Part shown: piece after piece, positions 25,500-37,293 of the stretch
Position numbering within the stretch: the stretch's first letter is position 1
Layout: every line of letters starts with the position of its first letter
NCBI RefSeq assembly: GCF_004193775.1
Contig: NC_041004.1
Coordinates: 31,706,411-31,770,410 of the forward strand
Source of the DNA: Glycine soja
Lineage: Eukaryota > Streptophyta > Magnoliopsida > Fabales > Fabaceae
Direction: 5' to 3'
Length of the DNA: 64,000 nt
Notes under the pieces: generated by a model
Database searches by the model: none
What the model was told of the DNA's origin: nothing
What the model saw: only the letters and a program-made list of their open reading frames with translations
Program-made: the position numbers and the translations under genes

Positions 25500-25875
25500 T
25501 TTTTTCCCATTATGAAAACCAAATTGATATATGGCACAAAACAAGGTAAAAATTCATTTTCTTTAACCCTACTACTTACTAAGTTTAAGTCTATGGATTA
25601 ATAACACAAACAAAAATTCCTTTTTCCCTTTTTTTCCCCGATAAAACCCGAAGCTTATATTAAAAGGAGCAAAAAAGTTAATTTTTTTGTTTCCTATTAT
25701 GAAAACCGAATTGATGTATGGCACAAAACAAGGTAAAAATTCATTTTATTTAACTCTACTTCATACTAAGTTTAAGTCTATGAATTAATAGCACAAACAA
25801 AAATTCCTTTTTCCCTTTGTTTTTCCTATAAGAACCGAAGGTTATATTAAAAGGAGTAAAGTCAATTTTTTTGTT
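25500..25875. repeat. 187-bp tandem duplication (two units)
   Basis: Two head-to-tail units share ATTATGAAAACC, GGCACAAAACAAGGTAAAAA, AAGTTTAAGTCTATG and AAAAATTCCTTTTTCCCTTT at a period of about 187 bases, with scattered substitutions. The units contain no coding frame. Confidence 0.85.
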
Positions 25876-26213
25876 CATTTTATCTTGTAAATGAGCTAAT
25901 AAGTCTAAAACTATTGTAGATCAAAGCAACATATAAATCTAAATAAGGAAAAACTAGTCTCCCTTTTGTTTCTCAAAGTGGCCGGGAGCCTTGGAGGGGA
26001 AATAATGTGTCTTCAAGTCAAGGGAACCCATAGTGAACCTCTCTTTGTGTACATAAATGCAGTGTACTAGTGTCCTACACTTTGAGCATTAGTCATGTCC
26101 AAGGATAGTGTTCATATTAGAGTCTGTGATTCATAGGTAATTACCGAGGAACAAATTTCTCTAAACAGTGGAAAACCTGCCACCTTCTATATAGCACAGA
26201 CGGCTATTGCTTC
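25876..26213. other. Intergenic DNA, nothing recognised
   Basis: No gene, RNA or repeat could be supported here. Confidence 0.55.
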
Positions 26214-26381
26214 GTGCACCTCCCAAGTTGTTTCATGCACCTCCTTTGTGGCTTCTGAAAAGGTCAATCCCGAATGTAAAATTACATTTTGGAATGCATC
26301 CCTTTTTTGGCTTCCAGAATAACCAAATGGAAAGGTAAAAAAATTCTGGAAAGGATGCAGGAAGCAACTTGGAGGTGCAGA
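26214..26381. mobile_element. Small MITE with about 35-bp inverted ends
   Basis: The left end GTGCACCTCCCAAGTTGTTT is mirrored on the right by AAGCAACTTGGAGGTGCAG, followed inward by related CATGCACCTCC and GGATGCAGG. The element is about 168 bp and non-coding. The target duplication was not resolved. Confidence 0.6.
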
Positions 26382-26689
26382 GTGTACATAAAAAAAATTG
26401 GTTATCATCAGTCATCATGCAAGGAATAAGAATCCACAAGGCCCCAATGAAGTAAACATTCACGCTTCAAACATTAACATTAAGAATAAGTAGGCACTTG
26501 CTATAGCATCAGAAATTTCACTCCAACTAGCATTTATATATGATTTCCCATCCTGGGCCAACTACTTGAGTGACAAATTTAAGTTTTGGATAAGTAGTTC
26601 TGTAAGCACTAAGCACCAACTAAATAGGGGTGGGGTGTTGTTAGGTGCATCCAAAGATTCGTATAAGTCATACGATTATCTAATTCATA

Positions 26690-27430
26690 TTTTTTTTAAT
26701 TATAAATAGATTATTTTATTTTTGTTTTCAAATAGTTATTGTTTTTAAAAAAAATAGGCAAAGGGGACATATTTTTGGTTATTATATTTAACTAATTAAG
26801 GAATTATAGTTTTTTTTAAGTTGCTTTTTAAATAGATAATGGTTTTATTTTTTTAATTATAAATATTTATTATAATTTTTTCTTTGAAATAGTTGTTGTT
26901 TTTTAATTATAAATATATTATTTTATTTTTTTAAAATAGTTATTGTTTTTAAATAAAAATAAATTATTTTGAATTATGTTTTTAAATAGTTATTTTATTT
27001 TTTAATTATAAATATATTAATTTAATTTTTGTTTTTAAATAGCTATTTTTTAATTATAAATATATTATTTTGAATTTTTTTCTAAATAGTTATTTTTTTT
27101 CTTTAATTAAAAATATATTATTTTGATTTTTTTAAATAGTTGTTGTTTTTTAATTATAAATATATTATTTTATTTTTATTTTTAAATACATGTTGTTTTT
27201 TTAATTCTAAATATATTATTATGATTTTTATTTTTTAAATACTTATTGGTTTTTTTAATTATAAATATATCATTATGAATTTTGTTTTTAAATAGTTATT
27301 GTTTTTTAATTATAAATATATTATTTTGAATTTTGTTTTTAAATAGTTATTCTTTTTTAATTATAAATATATTATTATGATTTTTTTAAATAGTTGTTGT
27401 TTTTTTAAATTATAAATATATTAATAGAAC
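26690..27430. repeat. AT-rich minisatellite in the left arm of the MULE
   Basis: About a dozen imperfect units of roughly 50-60 bases repeat in tandem, each combining TTTTTAATTATAAATATATTA with TTTTTAAATAGTTATTG. It lies just inside the left terminus, where MULEs often carry subterminal repeats. Confidence 0.8.
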
Positions 27431-27739
27431 TATTATATATTAGATTTTTGTAAAAATAATAGGCAAGGAGACATATTTTTTGTTATTTTATCTAATTAAT
27501 TAATTATAGTGTTTTTTTAAGTTGCTTTTTAATAAAGAATTTATTTTGATTACATAAAATTAATTATATATATATAAATTAATTTTTTATTTATGAATTA
27601 TTAAATAGTAATTGATTGAATTATTGTTTAAATTTTGACATAAATTGTTATGATGGTTTAAATTTGTATTAGAACTAGAGGTTTTGGTCGGGCTTTAGAC
27701 AGGACTATAGGAAGAGCCATGGGAGAAAAGTAAATCATG

Positions 27740-29397
27740 ATTAAGATGAAACTCCCTAGCGGCGAAGGCCCACGGTATCTACACGTTGGCAACGGGAAGT
27801 TGCTCTTGTTGCTGAGGATGTTCATCAAGTGGATGACGCAACTAACGAGGTCCACAAACAACCTCAAGAAATAGTTGTTGATGATGAAGTTAATGATGCC
27901 CAGGGTTTTCCAGGCAGATCGCATGACACATCAGTTCTGACTGTCTATGTTAATCATGTTGTAGTCATTATTTGGAATGAGGAGGTATTTATATTTTTAA
28001 GTAAATTATATTTTAATAAGTATTTGTTATTATTGTTAAAATGATTTAATTTTTTTAGGATCGTCCTGAATTGAATCTATCCTCCCATGGAAGGAAGGTT
28101 CATAAATTCGGCAGACCTGATTGAAGGATTAATTGCTGCCACAGGATTAAATCATCTGATTGCATGCTCCTTGAACACTAGAGATCGGGGACTTATATCG
28201 GCTTTTACGGAGTTGTGACACAAGGAAATGTGCAGTTACCATCTTCCTATAGGAAAGGTGACTATCACCCTCGATGATGGAGCCTCTTTGCTTCATCTGC
28301 TCATACAGGCGCCTTCCATAGTTTCGAGACTCTTCATGTTGATGAAGCGGTGTTGTTGTTAGTCAAATTACTTGAAGTGAGTGCAGATGAAGCAAGAGCT
28401 GAGACAATACAGTGTCATGGGACATATATTCGACTATCATGGCTATGAGACATTTATCGTAACAAATGTGATGTCACGCACTGGACTGTAGCAACTCGAG
28501 CTTATCTGTTGCATTTGTTAGGTTGTACTCTTTTTGCTAACAAGAGTGTAACACACGTGCATGTGGTGTTCTTGGACGCCTTTCGAGACCTCACCCAGAG
28601 CGGAAGCTACATATGGGGAGTTGTCGTCCTAGAGCATATGTACAACAATTTGAATGATGTGTCTAAAAGCAGTAGTAGACAACTTTCCAGATATATCACA
28701 CTATTACGGGTAATTATAATTGATTTTTTTTTTTGTTCTTTGATGTTGACTATTGTACTGATTTAATTTTTTTGTTTTGAAAATATGTGTAGTGTTGGAT
28801 TTATGAACATTTTCCATCTGTTGCTGAAGCAATTACTGCTGAAGATTATCATTAAAGAAAATCATGTGTCTGCCGCTGGACCTCTGGGAAGGCATTACCA
28901 GTGTTGACGTATCGAAAGCGTCTAGATCGATTGGCGTCTCATGGCGTTTGCTGGATGCCTTATGGTGACCACTGTGCAGTTAGAGAGTTCGAGTTGATTT
29001 CTTTGTTTTTCGAACATATCCGATGGGGTCTAGTTGTTGTCATACACCAACTAAAGAGGGTTGTGTGGCAGTTTGGGTATATTCAGACTATTCCTCCACA
29101 CTCTCTGGGTTTAAGATTATGCTTAGAAGATATTGACGACAGATGAATGCATTTCTCTAAGTACCTTGCACCGGTGGGTGAGATTTGTGTTGTGCCTAGA
29201 AAGTGTGCACCAGACTACATCCACTGGTTCTACATGATTTCTCATCCCTTCATGAGGCCGGCACAACCCAAGGATCCAGTTAGACATCCACTTGTCGTGT
29301 TAGATGACACATATGTGGAACCATATATTCCTCAGTACCCGGTGGCGACAACAGCTATGAAAGAAGCACCTGCACATGCACCTTCTCATGTAGTGGT

Positions 29398-29481
<84 letters not shown>

Positions 29482-29705
29482 TATTACTCTGATATTCATT
29501 TTATTTAAACATGCAATATGTATAAACCTTATTTGTTGTTGTGAATGTCATAAAAGGCTTGTCAAGCAATAGCTGAAAGGTTGGAACAGTTGTTCAACCT
29601 AAGGATAATGACTGAAGGCATAGAAGCATACAATGTCATGGAAGACTACCTAAGGATCGCTAAAGGTGTGACTGCGGATCGCAATATATATGTGCGGTCG
29701 TGACG
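27740..29705 (+). pseudogene. Decayed plant mobile domain (PMD; MAIN/PP7 long form-like) gene
   Basis: Fragments in order match the plant mobile domain family (Pfam PF10536) annotated as serine/threonine phosphatase 7 long form homologs or MAIN-like proteins. Visible motifs are SSHGRKVHKFGRP, a GAFHSFETLHVDEAV stretch, LLHLLGCTLFANKS, HVHVVFLDAFRDL, SSRQLSRYITLL, CWIYEHFPSVAEA and FGYIQTIPPH. Apparent introns lie near 27985-28057, 28710-28792 and 29395-29562. In-frame stops interrupt it at several places, for example just after KFGRP near 28120 and before the MHFSKYLAP segment at 29144. Such domains occur both in host silencing-related proteins and in transposons. Here the position inside the MULE makes it transposon-borne. 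It should make no functional protein. Confidence 0.75.
29401..29478. repeat. (AT)n microsatellite, 78 bp
   Basis: Pure alternating AT run in or next to the last apparent intron of the decayed PMD gene. Open frames rich in alternating Ile and Tyr here are artefacts of the repeat. Confidence 0.95.
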
Positions 29706-30574
29706 AAGGCAGCATATGGAAGACGTATGAAGACATTTAAAATTTTTTAGGAAATGTGTAGACAATGTTTATCATTTTATTTTATTTGACAACATTTTTA
29801 TTTTACCAATTTTATTTGACATCTTTTTTATAGGTCATGAATTAAACCATAAACCCTATATTCCACACGTAACAAAATTTTTAATGAGTTTTGAATTAAC
29901 ACTAAACCCTGGTTTTCAAGTAGTAGTTAACTCTAATAACGCGCGTAACACTAAACCCTAGGTTTTATAATATACCTAAACCGTTTCAAAGTAAAGTTTA
30001 ATAGATAATTTTATGAATTTCCAACGAAATAATTATATATTAATGTAGTACATGACAATTACATAAGTAGCTAAATCTTCACTCTTCACTTAAATCAACA
30101 TAGTCTGTTTTCAACATCAACAAATTTTTGTACTGCTACATTCTACTAATATATGGAGTTGACCACTGCTTTGCATGAGAATGACAATGTCTAGACCATA
30201 ATAAAGCTAGAGGCGGTAAGGGACAACAATCTCTTAAAAAAACATGTTACATATGCACAAACAATTCCAAATTATTATAACACAGTTTATTTCATAAATT
30301 AAAAAACAAAATAATTGTCATACACATGACTGATACATATTACGCGATGCACAAAGAATTTGTTGGTGATTGACTTCTAAGAGGAAAAAACGTCATGTTT
30401 TGTTGGAAAGACAGAGAAATAAGGATAACACATCCCATATCGGTTATATTCATCCATTTATCCATGGTAACTTGCATGTTATAGTTATGATTACATTTAT
30501 TTAAACTAAATTTGAACTAAAAAAATAACAAAAATTACATACCATGGATAATCCATCAACAAGTAGGGATCACT
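29706..30574. other. Spacer between the two convergent MULE genes
   Basis: AT-rich sequence between the 3' ends of the PMD gene and the transposase gene. Two related CTAAACCCT-containing segments lie at 29850-29990. No coding frame is supported. Confidence 0.5.
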
Positions 30575-32830
30575 TTAGTTCCTCAAATATGACAAGTTCT
30601 TTAAGCAAATGGTTGCACACCAAAGACCATGAATCTTCACCATACCTAATAACGCAATAATTGCATGATATCCACAACTACTGTCAGCTTTGACATCGAC
30701 AATGTTTTCAATGGAATCATGAATGCATGGATGAAGTTGATCCAACATCGACATAGTCCTTCTTGGAATTGCTTGGTCTGATGATGATGCACTACGTTTG
30801 ACTGAAGAATTACTATTTTGCACAGAATGTAAAGCATTAACATACTCCCAGTAAGACAGATCATGCTTTGTTGATCTTTGACGTTTGGTCATTGGTTTCT
30901 TCTTAGCACCTTTAGTGTTGACCTTTTCTGGAGGAGGACATATAGAGTTTAGATCAGGCTTGGCAATTTCTCGGAGTTTACTCTTTAGAGTAACTTTGCC
31001 ACAAATATCAAGTTCTTCAAACCGCTTGGATATGGTTTTCATCTCTTTTGTTATGCTAACCTCGGACTCAGATAACCCTTGGTTTGAAAGACTTAGCCTC
31101 TATCAAAACATATGGATTGTCTCGAGTGGTATGGTATCAACAACATATCTAGATAGCTCACATGCACATGGAAGACCGTGAGTAGTTCTCATGACACATC
31201 CACAACGAGAAGGGTTTTTGCCATCATAATGTACACGCTCAAACTCAGCAACAATCTAATTTATAGCATACCTTGATACCATGTCAAGTAGTCTCTTGTA
31301 TAAGGTAACTTTAAAAACATGTTCAACCACATGTGTACTTGTCTCAAAAGATGCCTTAATTTTAGTGTGTTGCAGCATGATCATGTTGTTCATGGCTTCC
31401 CAAACACTACATAGGTCTCCAAGACTATTCTGTAATAGTCTTTTTAAAGCCCAATAACCAAATTCAACCCTGCATATGAAATACACAAAAAACAATAAAC
31501 ATATACAAGTATTTTTATCCATTAAGTCTTAAACCCTAATAAAAAATGACAATTTTCATACCTATTTGTTGTTGTGTTTCCTAAGTGCATCACCTTATTC
31601 TTTCATGCTTTAACAAATTTTTCTTTGTGGGGAATTATCTATGTTTGGTTACCATAGTCAACAAACATTGGCCCTGGTGAACAAACAATTTCAAACTTTT
31701 TAAGGCAATCATCTAACTGATCCTTGGAAAGACAATCAACCAAACTCCCCTAGGCATCTATCATATAATCTCATGCATTTTTTTGTCCAACCAGAGATTT
31801 ACATTTTTCCTTGACATTCTTGTCAATGTGAAACCTACACAACAAGTTGATACACTCAGGGAATACAATTTTCACTGCATTCATCAATGCTAGATCTCTG
31901 TCGATAACAATAACTCCAGGTTGGGCATCACGTCTGAGAAAAAGACCTCAAAACCATTATAGAACCCATACCACATTATTTAAGCATTCTCCTTCCAAAT
32001 AGGCAAAACCAACAGAGAATGTCATCCCCATTGGTGTCACACCAAAAAGTCAAGTAATAGGAGCCTGTACCTGTTTGTTTTGTAGGTATTATCTATCGAA
32101 AATATCAACTTACATCATTGCATAACATCACTGCATCAGGATGACATCAGAAGATATCACGTACAACATCTTCATCCTTTAATATATGCCAACGAATATA
32201 CCGATCTCGTTCAAGAAGCTTCATTAGTTGTTGCATTTCAGTATCGCTGCCTCTTATGGAAGAACGATATGCATTTCTTGCATTGAATATTTGTTTGATT
32301 GTTGTATAACTATTGGGCATTGTGCTCCTTCAGTGTTAGCAGAATATTTCTTGGTTTCACCATTGACTTTGTCATATTAACAATAATTATCTTTTCATCC
32401 TTAGTCAATCGACCATCGTATGGATGTCCAACTAATGTATCTCTTCTTACAAAATCTTTCTTCTTGGACCTATATTGACCACTCCTTTCACAACCAATTA
32501 AGACAAATGAAGTCCCTCTCATACTAGTGTTTGTGTATGACCTCATAATGACGGTCACAAAACTAATTTCATAAGCAACAGCTCGAGCCGAATTCAAAAC
32601 ATCATCACAGGTAACAAACACCTACAATGCAATCCAAACATCTTTACTCTTCAACAAGCATTCAATAACTTACTTTAACAACATAAAATCGTATTAGTAC
32701 CTGAGAAATATTGAACGCATCATAACAATCAACATGTTATGATTTCACACCAGCTTTGTCTTCATTTTGTTCATTCATATCAACTTCTTCAGACATTGTA
32801 CTATCATGTATCCATTGATCTTCTTCTATT
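30575..32830 (-). pseudogene. Decayed FAR1-type/MULE transposase with OTU-like C-terminus
   Basis: Reading the minus strand gives, in order: a FAR1-like N-terminal DNA-binding region (FVTVIMRS..., VLIGCERSGQY, near 32600-32400), a MULE transposase core (VIVIDRDLALMNAV near 31910, then LLCRFHIDKNVKEKCKSLVG), an ALKRLLQNSLGDLC...MNNM segment (31440), and a tail with VKADSSCGYHAI (30690) that resembles the catalytic-cysteine motif of OTU proteases. Stops and frameshifts break it repeatedly. Relative to the family as I know it, the segment between VRRDT and LVGHPY appears to lack the Cys/His zinc-binding part of the FAR1 domain. In intact relatives this protein binds the element ends and cuts them. 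Here it cannot function. Confidence 0.75.
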
Positions 32831-33389
32831 TTAACAAGATATTAAAAAATTTCAATCACAAACAAACGATCCCTAACCGCACCATACATATACTATCACG
32901 CAAAACTCTAGGTAATTTTTTACTGCATATAATAATATAAAATATTAAAATTGATAACCCTATATATTAAAAACCAATAACATCAACTTTTTTTACTTAA
33001 AATTGATAACCATATAATACATAAAAAATTATAACCTAACCATATGTACTAAAATAAATTATATTATTGAACTTAATTCTAATTCATGAAATTATAATCA
33101 CAAAAAATAATCAATTTTAGACCACAACAACTCAAATAAATTATACATAAATTATAAGTGTAAAATATTTTACAATTAATACAATTTCTAAAATATAAAA
33201 ATAAATACTTACAAATTAATTATCAAACTATAATTATTTAAAAATATTTAAAATAATAATACTAATTACATTTCAAATAAACAAATAATTTATTTACACA
33301 TTAATTTTTATAACAATCAAAATAATATATTTATAACTTAATAAAATTAAAAACAATAAATATTTCTTTTAATTAAAAATAGTATTATA
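32831..33389. other. AT-rich right part of the MULE
   Basis: Very AT-rich, with stops in all frames. It presumably held the 5' end and promoter side of the transposase gene, but no motif can be defended. Confidence 0.5.
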
Positions 33390-33530
33390 AATCCGTATAA
33401 CTTATACGAATTAACCAATCCGTATGAGTTATACAGATTGACAATCCGTAAGTTATATAAAACATACGGATTAATGAATCTGTAAGTTTGATATAACTTA
33501 CGAATTCTTTAATCCGTATATTACGCATAA
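33390..33530. repeat. Subterminal CGTATAA/TTACG repeat cluster of the MULE
   Basis: The motif AATCCGTA and its inverse TACGGATT, together with TATAACTTATACG-like palindromes, recur at least six times. A related CGTATAAGTCATACG occurs just inside the left terminus near 26658. Repeats of this kind near both ends are what one expects of transposase-binding sites; that role is inferred. Confidence 0.7.
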
Positions 33531-33803
33531 AATAAAAAATAAATAAATAACGTACTTTCGTTAACAATCACCACTTGCCAACATACCTCCGTAACACTTT
33601 CATCTCGATCCAAGCGATCACAATGCACCTCTCCTCTCACAAAAATAAAAAAATTAGAAGAAACCAAGAAAATGAACGAATGAATGTGTTACAGTAAAAA
33701 AAAAAAACTTAAAAAGAAGAAATCAGGTAGGAATATTTTCGGAATACCCGTTTATTGCTGGGGGCACACAAGCAATATGGCTGGTGCGCCTAGCAACACC
33801 CAC

Positions 33804-34393
33804 CAAACAGTTAGCTCCACAAGATAAAAGAAGTCAATTATGCCTTGAGTATTTTACTTCCTCCCATGGCTTTCAATTACTGTTTGCGACCGCAATTGTA
33901 ACCACACAAGTCACAATTTCTCACATTGTCAAAGATTGTAACAAAACTTCAACCACAACCACAAAGCAATTGAAAGGCTTGCTTTTCTACTTCTAAATTT
34001 TCAGCAGTTCTAATATTTAAGTACTCCATCAATATCATTTTCATATTAAAGGGACCCAAATTAAAGAATATCTTGACCAGCAAATCTATTGTCGAACATA
34101 TGCTGTAATTTTGAGATGACTTATTTTGAGATTGTTAAATAGGTGTGACATTTGCAAGTTCCTCTAGTTTTAATTAAAAAAAGAAACCAAAAAAGTGTAA
34201 CTAATCTATAAAATTTGTTAGGCGCCAAGCCTCTATTATTTTATCTTCACAAAGCTTGTGTGAAAAGCTGCCTTAAGCATAAAAATCACAAGTGAAACAC
34301 AGCACACATAGTAAACAATTTAAAAGAATGACCAAAACAAAGAAAACCAATTCAAGAATTGTCGCGTGAAGATCTGGCATTATTGTAAGTTGA
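33804..34393. repeat. Right half of the dispersed repeat, then intergenic DNA
   Basis: 33804-34070 matches the second part of the repeat at 21201-21612. The remainder up to 34393 is non-coding and probably includes the 3' untranslated region of the GPI-anchored protein gene. Confidence 0.65.
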
Positions 34394-37293
34394 TTACAAA
34401 AGTTTAAACAGCAAAATGGACACATAACACATGAAAAAGATGTTAAAAAATGCAACACTACTTTTCTGCCCCCCACTGCATGGAGTAGTGCTCCCACTAT
34501 AACACCCCTTTTTTTGCTGGATTCCTGCACCGCGATTTTCAAGCACAAATGTAGTGTTTGTCTGTCCATTGCTAAACAAAACACACCAAAAGAAAGGCCC
34601 TTTGTGGAGTCCAACCAGGCCAACTCCCACCTCAGTATGTGATTTGTTTTTCAGAAGAGACAACGATTTCTTATCTTTAATGAGAACTTCAGAAAACACT
34701 AGCAATGGCTCGATATACTTTCTTTGACAGCCCACAATGTGTCCGGTTATGGTGCCAAAAGTCGGTAGCTCTACACCGCAGTTGGGAGCAAATACTTCAG
34801 TGAAGTCATCTTCAGGAGGTCTGCAGTTTACAACATTGTTTTCAGTGCAGTTCCCTTTGCATAATTCGACGTATTGTAAGGCCATGCACCCTAGACCAGG
34901 GCTGTCATTCAAGCGAGGAAGCTTTTCATCCGTTCGATTCTTGTTTATAATGTCAACTATGTCACTGGCAGGGTTTCCTGCGAGAGAAAACAACCAGCTG
35001 ATTTCAGAGATATATAGTAAATGTGCATGCACATACATATGCATGAAGATTATGTTTATACTGTTTCCATTCAACTTCCTTGATCTTCAGATTGATTCCT
35101 CATATATGATGAAAGTATGATTCAAATTTGCACCAAATTAAGAATACATTACAGAACCAGATTCTGTTGACACTATTTAAATAAAATGAATCATTGAAAA
35201 ACTGATGCATAGCTCCACCATATGTCCTTATTGAAGTAAACCTTTCCAGTGAATTTGTCTTCTAGTTCTACCTACTGACCTACTTGTATTCCTGGGCAGA
35301 TACCAACACCATAGTTCTACCAAAAACCATAGATGGATATGTGCTTTTCAGTAGAAGTGCATCCTCCACTGCAAATTATTTCTAACCAGTCTAACAGAAA
35401 AAAATATATACATGGCCTATTGGGTTTACAAAATAGATTTGCTAACCTAAATGGGACTCTATTGTCAGTATAACAACGAAATACTTTGGCATCTAAAATG
35501 ATTGTTAAAAAAATCAACATCATTGCCTAATGGTTATAAAAAAAAGAAGATACATATTCACATTATACCTCAAATACTTCAATTTCCTACATCATCTTGT
35601 TGCTCATGTTTGGTATTAGAGATAAATTCTTTAGATGATGTAAGAACACATTAAGTACTGTACTAACTTTTAAACCCTTAGAAGTAGTGTGGTTAACACT
35701 CTAGTTTTAATCGTAAAGATGCCAAACCAATCTAGCTTCTCAAGGAAACCAATGTGACATTTTAACAAACATATTTGAGCATTCTACAAGTTAAACAATC
35801 TGGTCATGCAAGACGTAGCAGCAGGAATGTTCCTCAACTTCTGAATCAGAGAAGCCAAAGATTAAATCACATTAATTGAAAAAGAATTTGGATTGACTGA
35901 TTTAGTCTCTTGAAATTCAGTAATTAATTCAAAGGCATCGTATTCAGAGTTCAACCTTCTGTCAAAACTCGTCAATCTAGCTTCTAAACATAGATAGGAT
36001 TAGGCACACATTAAGGATGGAAGTGAGTTAGGCTAAGCTAGGCTTTATAAAGTTCAAGTCTAGTCTACATACCACCATACCTTGTTGAGATCCCATGTCG
36101 ACTATAGATATAACCAAAGTAGAGCTAATAGAGACTTGGGCAATCCACATCTAATAAGCTAGTTTTGGGATTGAGTTAGGTCCAATCCAAATTCAAGATG
36201 GTATCAAGCAAATAGAAGATCTAATGTTGGACCACTTGCAACTGTCCAAAAAAATTACCTGGATCCACAGCTTTCCCAATGCAATCTATCTAGTGTTATG
36301 CTTTAAAATTATAAACAAATAAACAAAGGGATTGAAATTGAACATCTGGATATGTAAATGGTTAAACAACATTAAAAACAATAATGGAAACATGCACAAA
36401 TAGGCCAATGCTGAATGTTGTAAGTTCAATATACAAATATTAAACCTTGCTATTTCCAAATACATATTTAGAAGTTAAGTATTTGATTTCCATCCTGAAG
36501 CTCTCTTCTACATACTTCTATCAGCTATCACACTGATTCCCCGTATTTTTCCACTAATTTCAAAACTGCTGCATGAATCCTCAGCAAAATTTCAGACTAC
36601 TAATAAATAAGCAAGGACCCTTACGAGGAAACCATACACAAACAAGCACTTAAGCAGTGACAGATCTATTTGAAACATGGCAAGTTAATATATGACTAAC
36701 AAGAAGCCTTTACTAAAATCTCTCATTAAACGAGTATACCAATAAGGAATCAAAGATCCAGAACAAGATGGAAACTTTCAAAGCCTAAAGACAAAAGCAA
36801 TTTTGAACTTAAATTAAGGAGCTTTTGGAATACCCATTATACCAGCCATGTCAAAAGTACAAGTAACTAAACCCAGAGACAAATATCAGAACAAGATGGA
36901 AACTTTCAAAGCTTAATGACAAAAACAAGTTTGAACTTATATTAAGCAGAGCTTTTGGAATACTCATTATACCAACCATCTCAAAAGTACAAGTAACTAA
37001 CCCCAGATCAGAACAACCTTGCAGAATCACCAAAAATAGAGAACAAAAACACACATAATCAAGGGCAACACTTGTTACTTATCAGTCATGCCTACATTGT
37101 CCTTGTAACCAAATAACAGTCAAAATGCTCATAGACACTTAAAAATGTTCAAAAAGAAAAAACATAAAAGAAAGAAAAGAATGTAACTTTACTTACCATG
37201 GATGTGGTGGGAGAGAACAAGAGCTGGCAAAAGGAGACAACAACAAAAGAAGTGCAACAACACACAGCAACTGAGGTTGTTCTTCATCATCAT
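34394..37293 (-). CDS. GPI-anchored secreted protein, At5g19230/At5g19250-like, 226 aa
   Basis: Two coding exons, 37197-37293 and 34394-34977, are joined over a 2219-bp GT-AG intron with the glycine codon split G|GA. They give 681 nt in frame. The start has three consecutive ATG codons; the first is used here. Residues 1 to about 29 form a hydrophobic Cys- and Leu-rich signal peptide ending ...LPALVLS. The mature part carries eight well-spaced cysteines (GLGC, CKGNC, NCR, NCG, GCQ, FWC, GCY, PCS), N-glycosylation motifs (NRT, NCT, NKS, NTT) and a VGVGLVG segment. A Ser/Gly stretch and a hydrophobic tail (FFNIFFMCYVSILLF) look like a GPI-anchor signal. Length and layout match the plant family of uncharacterised GPI-anchored proteins. 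The protein should sit on the outer plasma-membrane face; its molecular function is unknown. Confidence 0.9.
36760..37012. repeat. 131-bp tandem duplication in the GPI-protein gene intron
   Basis: Two units share AGAACAAGATGGAAACTTTC, GAGCTTTTGGAATAC and AAAAGTACAAGTAACTAA at a period of about 131 bases. They lie in the single intron, close to the donor side, and do not affect coding sequence. Confidence 0.85.

Larger units (their letters stand above)
26627..33803. mobile_element. MULE (Mutator-like element), about 7.2 kb, with PMD and transposase genes
   Basis: The left end GGGTGGGGTGTTGTTAGGTG is mirrored at the right end (reverse complement GTGGGTGTTGCTAGGCGC). The flanks, 26497-26626 and 33804-34070, together match one continuous repeat at 21201-21612, so the ends are fixed to within about 10 bases. 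Inside are a plus-strand plant-mobile-domain gene (27740-29705) and a convergent minus-strand FAR1/MULE transposase gene (30575-32830). Both are riddled with stops, so the element is dead. Subterminal CGTATAA/TTATACG motifs occur near both ends. The target duplication is too diverged to call cleanly. MULEs carrying plant-mobile-domain genes are a known plant class. Confidence 0.8.

Noticed and set aside
29147..29572. Open frames with long Tyr-Ile repeats (also at 45718-46045 and 40051-40293)
   Set aside because: They are translations of AT microsatellites attached to real fragments, not separate genes.
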